From Podaxis mareebaensis (taxonomy: Eukaryota; Basidiomycota; Agaricomycetes; Agaricales; Agaricaceae): a stretch of DNA of 56,819 nucleotides. This document shows, piece after piece, positions 21,598 through 31,584 of this stretch. The notes under the pieces were generated by a model that saw only the letters and a list, made by a program, of their open reading frames with translations, was not told the DNA's origin and searched no databases. How positions within the stretch are numbered: position 1 is the stretch's first letter; the number at the start of each line of letters is the position of its first letter. A program made the position numbers and the translations under genes. The stretch is from assembly GCA_018524725.1 (NCBI GenBank), contig JAEUWP010000280.1, forward strand, positions 1-56,819. Direction: 5' to 3'.

Positions 21598-22380
21598 GCC
21601 CAGTCAAATTCCGTGGCGCGTGAAAGGAAATAGTGGTATAGGTAGGATTGATCTGTTAATGAGTTCTGCAACGCATTGCGCGTTCTCCAGGACGCGTGTT
21701 GTGTTTGTGTCTGTTGTCCATCCCCTTTACTCATCTTATCTCCTGCTATTTTTGGACACGTCTGTGAGCGGAGACTATTTCGTCCAATGTTGTGCCATCG
21801 CGCGGCTGTGACAGCAAGTTACGGTTAATAGTGACCACAACTGTTGCTTGCTGGCAGCTTTCACGCGGCGCAAGGAGGGTCTACGATTTCTCGGCGATGA
21901 CCGAAGACTGGTTGGACGATGCGTCAGAATCACGTCCCGTCTTCACTGTCACTGAGCGAGCACTGTCCGAGTCTGCAGACATGCTAGGCACAAAAGGTGC
22001 TTCGGCAAGCATAGTGTACAATGTCGCCCATTCGTCTGAACTCAGTAGACATAAAGTATAAGATTTAATCCAGAGTGCTGGAGGGGCACTAGCTACTGGA
22101 GTTATCCTTGTTTTTTGGGATAATAGGACAACGTACGGATGCATTTTCTTTATTTTTACAATAATAGATCGTTTCAAGTGAAATACATTATCGCGCGTAT
22201 TGCGATACACTGGTGTCTTGTACATAAGTACACTGATCATACCATGTGAGAAAGCCTACCATCAAAAGTCTGCCTTTATGTAACTGCTGTCGTAACTACT
22301 GTCACAGCCGACAGCAGTTACGCTAACCAACACAACGCTGATTATTTCGTCCACCTTACCGTCTGTTCACTTGGGGAACT
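21598..22380. other. Spacer between RPN8 and the BRR2 relic, unit A
   Basis: Repeated in unit B (about 29262-29690) with indels. It contains short inverted-repeat-like echoes (gctgtgacagc near 21805; ctgctgtcgtaactactgtcacagccgacagcagttac near 22281-22322, which folds into a hairpin). No gene supported. Confidence 0.5.
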
Positions 22381-24330
22381 ACGACAAAGTTGGCTGGAGG
22401 CAAGCAAGCGAAAGCGGAGACTGATGCCACAGAGGTCTACGAGCTGAAGCCTGAGGTATGGAAATACTTCTACCCTCGCTCGACAGCGCAGCCCAGACAC
22501 GCCCGAGAATCTACCGTTCAACCAGGGTGGTCACCGCATGTCAAACAAGAAATGCAAGTTCCCCGAAGGCTCGTCTCGTTCTAGCATTCGAAGAAGGGAT
22601 ATGAGGATTCTCGTTTGGACATGTTAGGCCCTTACTGGCCTTTACTATGCCCCGTTTCAACCTATACAGAGCAGACTATTCCCCATTGCTTCCGTCACCG
22701 ATGATTCATCCTTCTATAGACTCTGTGCACCCGCTGGTACTGGAAATGTATGTTGACCTATATCTACCCGTCTTTCCTAGACCCTAACGTTTTTAGACCA
22801 ACGTCACCATGCTCACTGTCCTTAATGAGCTCTCCAAGTGGCGCAATGAGGAAACCAACAAATTCTAACCCGATGGCTTCAAGATCGTTTATGCTGCTCC
22901 TGTGAAGGACCTCGTACAGGCTCGTACAGGAGGTGGTCGACAACTTCTCAACTCGCCTAAAGTCTTCGGTATCAAATTCGGCGAACTTACCGGAGACTCT
23001 CAAATGACCAAGCAACTGATCACTGAAACCCAAATCATTGTCACGACTCTGGAGAGGTGGAATGTATTACCCCTAAAAGTACCCATACATCGTGCGTCCT
23101 ATCCGCCGCATGAACAGACAAACGAATATGTTCCTCCGCCACCTTCCCTAACCACCAGGGCGTTGCCACTTCCCCCTGTGCCGACGAGAAGAAAGATCTC
23201 TTCTACTTCGGCCCGACGTAACTCCCTTATACCCTCCAGCAACAATTCACCGACATCGCTGAGAAGGCAGCTATCAAACGGTATCAGCCCATGAACAGGG
23301 TTTGCTAAAGGAAGGTTCTCGACCAGTTCACAACCTCCTCCTATTCAGTCTTGTCATCCATTGCGCCGCCATGTCTTTCCCCAACCGTTGTCTTGTCAAG
23401 CACCCCTTTACGGAGGGCCACGCTCAAGTGCTCGTCTGTACCGCTACGATTGCATTGGGTTTCAACCTTCCCGTGCACGCTGTGATCATCAAGAGGGAAC
23501 CCAGATATTTAACCCTGAAAAGCGCCATTGGCTGAGCCTTCCAGCAAGGACGTGTTGCAGATGCTCGGAAGTGCAGGACGACCGTATCATAATACGTTTG
23601 ATGAAGGTGTGGTCAGGAGTTGCAGCATCACCTGGTTCACTGAACTAGCAGTTGCTCATTGAGAGTCAGTTTGTGGCGACGTTGGCAGATAGTTTGGATG
23701 CAGAGATCATGTTTGGGATGACTAGGAACAGGGATGAGGCGGTGCAGTGGATCGCGTATACGTGCTTGTAAGTCCTCGTATTGGGCTGCGGCTGGTGGAA
23801 TTTCAAGGCTAATTTCATTGATAGGTATGTTCGCATGTTCAAGGATCCTGGCTTTCATGGTATCGGTGCCGACTTTCAGGAAGGCGCAGGCCTTATACAG
23901 ACACCCACTGATATCGTCCACTCCGCCCCTGCGCTTCTAGAAAAGTGCCCGCTCATCAAGTACGAACGTGCATCGGAACTTTTTCAGAGCACCAGACTCG
24001 GCAAGATTGCGTTGCATTATCATTTGATGTATTACTCGATGATGGTGTACAACAAACGCCTGAAGCCTACAATATCGATGTTGGAGCCGTTTAGAGTCTT
24101 CGCGCTGTCGAACGAGTTCAAGCTGATCCCCATTCGGCAGCAGGCGAGTTTCTCGTACATGGTCCTGTCGAGTTGATGCTGACGACGATTGCAGAAGAAT
24201 TAGAGTTCACGAAGCTGCTGGAACGCCTTCCGATACCAGTCAAGGAGAGCGTTGAGGAGCCTCCTGCGAAGACCAATGTGCTATTGCAAGCATATGCCTT
24301 GTAATTGAGGCTCGAGGGATTCATTCTCAA
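22381..24330 (+). pseudogene. brr2: BRR2 (U5 snRNP RNA helicase) fragment, unit A
   Basis: Brr2 is the Ski2-like ATPase that unwinds U4/U6 during spliceosome activation. Decayed blocks lie in order: LCAPAGTG (about 22726, degenerate Walker A) then MLTVLNELSKWRNEET (22809), ELTGDSQMTKQLITETQIIV (about 22984), VLVCTATIALGFNLPVHAVI (about 23420), ESQF...DAEIMFGMTRNRDEAVQWIAY (about 23660-23760), then LIKYERASELFQSTRLGKIA and MMVYN...[19 protein letters not shown] (23952-24140) and [16 protein letters not shown] (24220). Frames shift repeatedly, the DExH box is not intact and only the N-terminal helicase cassette is represented. Intron remnants persist, so it came from genomic DNA. Confidence 0.82.
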
Positions 24331-25438
24331 GAGTTAGTCGACATTTTGGATCCTAGTATGCTGGCGCATAGACTGATACACAACTTCCCTAAACTTCAGT
24401 AAGTACTCTCAAACACTTTCTTCTCAACCCTCAATCCACGTTGACCAATTTGCATAAGGCTCCACGAGGCGTCTTCCCTTACATGTCTCGGATGACAACG
24501 TCGTGTGAGTCTGAATTACATGCGGTGGTCGAGTACGCGCTCTGAATTAGAATCAAGGAGAGAAGAAAGCGCCAAGCAACGCGCTGCATCTCCATGATGT
24601 CATCTTTGTCTTTGTTGAGCGTCCGGCGTCCAGGTCCTTCTCGCAGTTCTGGCTAGCAGTGCCAACGACACCGATGACGGATGACCGTACGAACATCGAT
24701 ATCACCACATCCGCGTGGCACATCTACAGCCCCAACAGGACTCCTATACAGCCTATCAAACCATGCTGCACTGGTCCTCGTCATCCGCAAAAACCGCTCG
24801 ATCTAACCGAAAACACAAGGAGAACACTCCACCAGGAGACACACATAGTACCAACCGCCGTACCAAGACCATTCCAATTTGAGGTTGTTACCAGGATATG
24901 GAGGAGCTCTTTGTCAAGTTGTGGCTTCTGGAATAACGAGGATGAGATTGCGGACGCCAGGGCTGGTCAATGCGCACTGTCTTGGAAGTTATAAATGATG
25001 AGACGACCCGGTATAGATCTATTCTCGAATGCGATTGCAGACTATACATACTTATCTCATCTTTGGAATGCCAGGTGACTGAGCCGCTGGAGCGTAGGAT
25101 CCACTGCAAGGGGCTTCCACAAAGAATTGAGCCACAACATTTCCCATGCGCTGCCTCAAGACTTCATTGATCTTTATTTAACTTCGATTGGACTGGACAC
25201 TGAACAAGAATGTTCTTTACACGCCAAAAATATTGAACTCGGGCATCCCTTGACATCACATAGGAGGATAGATCATCACTTTATCGGCTTCGGGACTTTT
25301 GGGGTTGCTTCGTGTTCGGATACGAACTTAAGATAGATGAAGCTTCCGGGATCACTTCCCTCGAATACAACGTATAAAGGCCTCAGACTTCGAAGTGCCT
25401 TCTTTCACAACCATCTAACCACCACTTCGCTTCAAACC
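24331..25438. other. Region between the BRR2 relic and the 595-aa gene, unit A
   Basis: About 1.1 kb of decayed sequence, partly conserved in unit B (30961-31584) where about 0.6 kb is missing. No clear gene. A TATA box (TATAAAG, 25373-25379) lies 66 bp upstream of the ATG at 25439 and is conserved in unit B, so 25300-25438 is the promoter of the next gene. Confidence 0.55.
25373..25379 (+). promoter_or_regulatory. TATA box of the 595-aa gene, unit A
   Basis: TATAAAG in acgtataaaggcctcag, 66 bp before the ATG at 25439. The equivalent in unit B is TATAAAAA at 31516-31523, 69 bp before ATG 31585. Confidence 0.6.
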
Positions 25439-27805
25439 ATGGGGAACTCTACGTCAACGCTACAGATATACCAGGATGAGGTCGACCAGAGCATGAAGGA
25501 CAAAATCATGGAGAGTGCAAGGCAAGGGTATGGGGCCGCGATGAGCCAACAGAATGTCGGAAGGTTTCATCTACCTTTGCATATCCTGATTTTGACACGG
25601 CATCGTTTCCAGGCGGCCCAGTATGTCGCGGCTGTGACTAATGGAGGAACAGATTTCAAGGCTATAGAGGCAGCGTCGGACAACCAGATCGACATTTTCA
25701 TGTCGATCATGATCATGATCTCGTTCTTGGTTAACTTCGAATACTGGTACACCGACGATCCTGCCTCCTGCAAACCGCCTAGGGCCACCGGAAACTCGAA
25801 GCCTATTTCTAGTTTTTGCAGTATCAGCACCCCACTCGGTAACCAGATCCCCGAATACCTCGAGGCTGGGATATTTAGGTAAGCTTAGCTCAACCTGCAG
25901 TGCGAACTTCCCTAAATAAATTCTCCTTAGTAAATTGGGTCTGCCGACATGGGTTCAGCGTAAGCTTAATTCTCCACGCTCGTTCCAATTCCTAAGTGAC
26001 AATGCCATCAGGACAAGCCATGGCAGACTTAGTCGAAGTTGTTACCAAGCTCGTAAACGACAGCAAGGAGCCTATTTGGAAGGGTGTATCTATGACACGG
26101 GTGTACGACTCTGCTGTCGGAGACCAAGGCGATTGGAGAGTTGATGCCCTGATTTTATGCGTGGGAGGTGCCCTCACGTTCGATGGACTCCGTGCCGGTT
26201 TCACCATGATTTACTACCTAGGCGTAAGTGGTCTTCCCATTAATGTCACAGAGAGTTAATCAACTCCACTCGGCAGGTTTTCTATCCGGTCCTATCAGAC
26301 ACTAAATTCATCCGTGACATTATTCGTCAGATCGCCTTCGCTTCGGCTGCAACGCTGGCTAGTGGCTCCGCACCAACTACAGATGCGCAGCTTTCAGATA
26401 CACTCAAGCGGAGTGGCACAACCACATTCCAGAGCAAGTTCGGCTTCTCATACGGCTCGACACCGCCGGAATCCTGGCGTGCTGAAGGCGTGTCATCCGC
26501 ATACCTCAACTCTAACACACAGTTGATGTACCTCCCAATGCCGAACCCCGGTCAGGAATATCTGAGCACCTCGATCGAACAAGGACTCTTCAGGTGAGGC
26601 TTGCACCTCGTTTCATGCCCGATCTTAAGCATTATATATGTATCTACAGTGGACTCGACGTACCAATTCAGTCTATCAAGAGTAAGATAATATGGCTCAT
26701 ATTGCGATTACGCCCATATGCTCATAACAGTTGTGTAGAGGAAGCCATCGACGACTTAACCGCAGATTTCCAGAGAGTCCTATCTGGATCAGCCCAGAAC
26801 TCCTGGGTCACCAGCAGCATCGACCGTCTTTACCACCCGGCTGATCCAACTCTCAATCCTATTCGCCAAAAGAGCATCCTAATGTCTTGGTATATGTACA
26901 TGATGAACTTGAATTTGTTACCAATCGCAGTCGCATATATCTTTGTGCAGACAGTGAGTCGGCTTATTCACCACCCATCACCATTGATGGACCGTATTGC
27001 CAGATGTTTTATGAAGAGCTTCCGGCTGAACAGAGAGCTATGAGACGTCTCTTCCAAATTCTTTGTGACAAGATACGTCAGGAACTCCAGGTATGATCAC
27101 CATTCATGCAATATTTCTGTTCTTTCTTATGGTGAACGTCCTCCCAGAAACCGCCCGTGTCGGATGATGACTTACTGAGTCTCAAGGCAATGCTCACTGA
27201 GTACACGGGCATGAAGTTCCAATCTAGCTTTGGGTTTGCCTATAATGGCAACCAATCCGATCCTCCTGACCGGAGACCCGGAGGTGCTGTTAAGGGGTAT
27301 GACGAACTTCTTCAAACAAAGAACTCCCCGACTTCGGCGGAAGAGGTGGAGAAATGGCTTGATGCTGAGGTTTTCCAGTGCGTTACACATCCTCAGACTT
27401 TAGGACTTCATACTGACCGATGTTATAGGAAGGACAGTCTTACGTTTCCTGCGTTTGCGAACAGTATGTAGTCCTCTTCTACATCCTCAGCATAAATCTC
27501 AGCATGATATTAGATAAAATCTGGGAAAAGATACGCAACGACGTAGTCGGGTTTACGAAACTAACGACATCTGACAATTGGTACACTGCCAGTAATAGTA
27601 CTGTCTACCAACACCCAGACGGAGGGACAAATATCAAGCAGTACTCCCAGTATGTATACGCAGTTGGAGAGCTCGAACTGGACGGGGTGAAGGTCACCAG
27701 GGTCTATGTCTGTTACCTTGGTGTAAGTCATAGTCGGGATTGCGTCAAATTTTATAGAGGTTAACGACCAACTAGGTTTATTGCGGAACTACAAAGACGA
27801 GTTGA
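25439..27805 (+). CDS. Uncharacterised 595-aa protein with internal repeat, unit A copy
   Basis: Not recognised. ATG 25439 (MGNSTSTLQIYQDEVDQSMK). Twelve exons fit: 25439-25555, 25613-25878, 25931-25959, 26012-26223, 26277-26593, 26650-26681, 26739-26889, 26931-27090, 27148-27377, 27429-27463, 27514-27722, 27776-27805; sum 1788 nt, frame intact, stop TGA. The first donor (gtcgga) is weak. Two parts look alike: TTFQSKFGFSYGSTPPESW and MKFQSSFGFAYNGNQSDPP, and WKGVSMTRVY...FDGLRAGFTMIYYLGVF and QYVYAVGELELDGVKVTRVYVCYLGVY, suggesting a duplicated domain with YLGV-ending strands. A hydrophobic stretch (IDIFMSIMIMISFLVNFEYW) near residue 70 could be a membrane or buried helix. No signal peptide. 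Every exon and splice site is also kept in the copy at 31585. Confidence 0.75.
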
Positions 27806-28390
27806 GGGAATAGGGATGAAAGTTGGCCCATCAATCTAAGGAGCTATGACAGGCAGGAATGGGGACTCTTGGCGACATGAAGTCGTGGTTTTGTGAAGTG
27901 AAAGGAAGTGTATTCATTTAAAAAATATACGTATGCCAGGTGCCTCCTGTTCCGAAAAGAAACCGTAATGCAGCGTCGAGCACTGATATATGCCCACACC
28001 AGGAACTAGTCCACGAGGGAACGTCTTCTTGTCCACGAAACAACGTGCTACCGCACATTGACTTTAACTTCGTGTGTTCCATGCAAAGCGACGCAACTAT
28101 AGGTCATGTCTGAGCGAAGACTAAGAATAGACCATTGGCAGCGGGAAGAGGAAGCGAGTTTCCAGGTTACGGGCGAGTGAGATGATACGGAAGGAACAGA
28201 TGTAGTTGGAATAGAACTCGTGTGGAACAGGTATGGCCGTGTAGATATTCACGTATAATGAAACTATAGCGTTCATCGGAAACTGATACACAACATTGAA
28301 GCTGCTAGAAATATTGTCGCAATGGCATTCTGGCAAAACCGCCTTCCATATAAGTACAGCATGTGGTAATGACATATTAGGGGGATCTCA
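27806..28390. other. Unit A distal spacer and tandem junction
   Basis: Sequence downstream of the 595-aa gene, repeated in part after 33947 and at 34840-35037. The unit A/unit B junction is within 28376-28391 (after attaggggga). There is no repeat element or target duplication that I can see at the joint. A minus-strand frame 28375-28121 is shared with unit B in part but has no family signal. Confidence 0.6.
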
Positions 28391-29261
28391 ATGTCCCGCA
28401 GTAAATGCTCAACGCCGATTTCCTCGGCTTCTTCGGCTTCTATTGTAGAGGGAACGTGAGGTGTTTCTTGTCTCCGTGCCGTCCCGACAGAGATTCGAGA
28501 TTGTCAGCTAACGTGTTGTACTACGGTTTTTGGAGCGGAACGTGATACTTACGTCTTTAATTTCTTCTACGGCAAAGTATGCGTCTGTTGGAATGCCAAC
28601 TGTGTTTGGTCGTACGTCCACAATGACCGTTACAGGTCTCGCAATGAACCGTTTGAAGAGATCGTTAATCTCCTGGTCTGAAGCACGCAGCTTTGGCCCT
28701 GTGTGGTACCACCCTATCATCCGTTCCCTAGCTAAATTATGTCCTATCAAGGCCTGTCCTGGAAATGCGATAGTGCTCATGACTCACCGTTAACCTTTTT
28801 GAACATCTCGTACATCCCTTCAATGTAATTGTGATCCAAAAACCATGTCTTGCTGTCCTTCTCATCCTCTTCGAACGGGATACCAAATGAGTTTGCGACG
28901 TTTATGGTTTTGCCATTGTCCTGGCCTAGAAGTACACCCACGACACGTTTGTGGGAGTTGCGAGAGACAGATCGGGCGTGGTGATCCGTTACGGAGAGGA
29001 GGACGAGCGGGTGGACGACTGCATTGAATTAACATTGGAAGGATTGCGTGGTGGCCAAAAGACAAGTTGTGAGATCCCGTTTAATAAATGATGAAGGCAG
29101 ACGTGCGATATCGTCAGACCTAAGACATTGCTCTAAGACTGGAGGAGGACGTACTGACGGTGGTACTAGCGAGCGCTGTTAGCTTCAAGCCTGATCAGTT
29201 TTCTTGCTCCCCGTGGTCAAAGGGAACGTAGACGCACTTGTTCTGTCGTTGTTGCAACCAT
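28391..29261 (-). pseudogene. rpn8: RPN8 truncated copy, unit B
   Basis: Nearly identical to exons 1-4 and the first part of exon 5 of RPN8 at 20294-21597 (for example [13 protein letters not shown] and [10 protein letters not shown] equivalents retained, ATG at 29261). It is cut at 28391, losing the C-terminal ~140 residues. In addition the acceptor before the last exon has changed from ctgccag to ctgtcgg, and the bases after it carry a 4-nt deletion relative to unit A (accTTTCTacac versus accTcac). These make it a pseudogene, although the MPN coding exons are still clean. Confidence 0.88.
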
Positions 29262-29690
29262 GTCCGGCCAAAGTCCGTAGCGTGAAAGGAAATAGTGGTA
29301 TAGGTAGGATTGATCTGTTAATGAGTTCTGCAACGCATTCGCGTTCTCCAGGACGCGTGTTGTGTTTGTGTCTGTTGTCCATCCCCTTTACTTATCTTAT
29401 CCTCTGCTATTTTTGGACGCGTCTGTGAATGAAGTCCGGTCACACGGCTGTGACAGCAGTTGACAGCAATTACGGTTAGCAGCGACCACAACTGCCGCCC
29501 TCTGCTGCCTGCTGGCAGCTTTCACACGGCGCAAGGAAGGTCTGACAATTTATCGGCGGTGACCGAAGACTGATTGGACGATGAGTGAGGCCTTAATTGC
29601 TGTCACAGCCGACAGTAGTTACACTAACCGGGCACAACACCGATTTCGTCCACGGTATCATCTGTTCACTTCGGAAATTGCGACAAAGTT
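29262..29690. other. Spacer between truncated RPN8 and BRR2 relic, unit B
   Basis: Counterpart of 21598-22380, shorter by deletions. It again contains ctgtcacagccgacagtagttac (29600). No gene. Confidence 0.5.
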
Positions 29691-30960
29691 TGGCTGGAGA
29701 CAAGCAAGCAAAAGTGGAGACAGATGCCAGAGGTATGTAAGACTGCCACCCTCGCCTTAGGTTCGACAGTGCAGCCCAAACACGTCCGAGAATCTGGCGT
29801 TCAGCCATGGTGGTCACTGTATACCAAACAAGAGATGCAAGCTCCCCGAAGGCTCGCTCAAGCGTTCGAAGAGGGATATGAGGAGATCCACGTCCCTGCG
29901 CCAAGTTCAAACCCATTACCGAGCACGAGCTCGTCCCTGTCCCATCTCTTCCCGTTTGGACACGTAAAGCCTTTACTGGCCTTTGCTACGTCCCGTTTCA
30001 ACCATACACAGAGCAGACTGCTCCCCATTGCTTTCGTCACCGATGACACATCCTTCTATAGACTCTGCGCACCCGCTGGTGCTGGAAAGGTATGCTGAGC
30101 TATATCCACCCACCTTTTCCAGAACCCTAACGTTTCTCTAGACAAATGCCGCCATGCTCACCGTCTTTAATGAGCTCTCCAAGTGGCGCAATGAGGAAAC
30201 CGGCGAATCCGAACTTCATAACTTCAAGATCGTTTATGTTGCTCCTGTGAAGGCCCTTGTGCAGGAGGTGGTCGGCAACAGTTCAACTTGCCCAAAGTCT
30301 TTGGCATCAAAGTCGGCGGACTTACCAGAGACTCTCAAATGACCAAGCAGCCGATCACTGAAACCTTGCCGAAACTAAATCATTATTGTCTCGACCGGAG
30401 AAGTGGGTGTTATTACCCCTAAAAGCACTCATACTAGCTACATCAACCTAGCCTGCCTCACCGTCGTGTCGAAATTCATCTTCTCCATGATGAACTTAGT
30501 CCTGTCCCAGAAGCCATTATCGCCCGTCCTATCCGTCGCATGAACAGGCGAACGAATATGTTCATTTCGTTGGTCTCTCCGCCGCCGCCGCTAACCATCA
30601 GGGCGTTGCCACTCTCCTTTGCGCTGACAAGAAAGATCTCTTCTACTTCGACGCATATTGCCCTAATGCCCTCCAGCAACAATTCATTGACATCACTAAA
30701 AAGGCAGCGATCAAACGGTACCAGGCCATGAGCAAGGTTTGTAACGGGCAAGATTCCGTTGTATTACTGTGTGATGTATTGCTTGATGATGGTATACAAT
30801 AAACACCTGAAGCCTATGACGTCGATGTTGGAATTGTTTAGAGTCTTCGCGTTGTCGAACGAATTCAAGCTGATCCCCATTCGGCAGCAGGTGAGTTTCT
30901 CGTATATGCTCTTGCCGAGTTGATGCTGACGACGATTGCAGGAGAATTAAACACCTAACC
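29691..30960 (+). pseudogene. brr2: BRR2 fragment, unit B
   Basis: Second, more deleted copy of the helicase relic. It retains RLAQAFEEGYEEIHVPAP (29848), LCAPAGAGK (30063, intron after the Lys codon), AAMLTVFNELSKWRNEETGE, FKIVYVAPVKALVQEVVG (30225-30280), then broken frames. After about 30745 it jumps to the [19 protein letters not shown] block (30826-30890), skipping roughly 0.7 kb present in unit A. The N-terminal part is in places better preserved than in unit A, showing that both descend from a longer BRR2 fragment that was already broken or decayed after duplication. Confidence 0.82.
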
Positions 30961-31584
30961 CCGCTCGATCTAACCAAGAACACAAAAAGATTCCACCAGG
31001 AGACACGCAGAGCACCAACCGCTGTACTAAGACCCGTTCCGATTTGAGGTGTTACCGGGATTCGGAGGAACTCTCTGTCAAGCTGCGGGTCCTGGAATAA
31101 CGAGGATGAGATTGCGGACACCAGGGCGGGTTAATACGTACCGTCATGGGAATTTTAGGTGATGAGACGACTCAGTATGGATTCATTCTCGGACGCGATT
31201 GCAGACTAATCTTAACTCATCTTTGGGATGCCAGGTGACTGGGCCACTAAAGCGTATAATCAACTGCAAGCGGCTTCCACAAAGCACTGTCCCACGACAT
31301 TTCTCACGCCGTACCTTCCGGACCTCGTTGATCTTCGATTGGACTGGACACCGAACAAGAACGTTCTCCCAAAAATATTGAACTTGGACATGCCTCGACG
31401 CCACATAGGGGGGCAGATCACTACTTCGGCTTCGGGGATTTTTGGGGTTGCTTCATTTTTGAGTCTGAGCTTAAGATAGATGAAGCTTCCAGGATCACTT
31501 CCCTCGGATACAACATATAAAAAAGACCTCAGACTTCGAAGTGCCTCTTTCGCAACCATCGTAACTACCGCCTCGCTTCAAACC
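30961..31584. other. Promoter region of the 595-aa gene, unit B
   Basis: Counterpart of 24790-25438. It holds the conserved TATA box at 31516-31523. No gene supported, though a plus-strand frame at 31228-31479 is longer here than in unit A. Confidence 0.5.

Larger units (their letters stand above)
20719..28384. repeat. Segmental tandem duplication 1, unit A
   Basis: The sequence from aatgtcccgcagtaaatgc (20720) through the RPN8 exons, the BRR2 relic and the 595-aa unknown gene to about 28384 is repeated head-to-tail starting at 28391. By eye the two are highly similar in most stretches (whole lines with only a few substitutions), interrupted by deletions in one or the other unit. Unit A retains more of the BRR2 relic. 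Confidence 0.88.

Noticed and set aside
21531..21734. Minus-strand frame beginning MSKGDGQQ that overlaps the RPN8 start, considered as an RPN8 leader exon
   Set aside because: Its sequence does not resemble Rpn8, and the frame does not join to exon 2. The splice from MVATTTEQ fits the 328-aa family length better.
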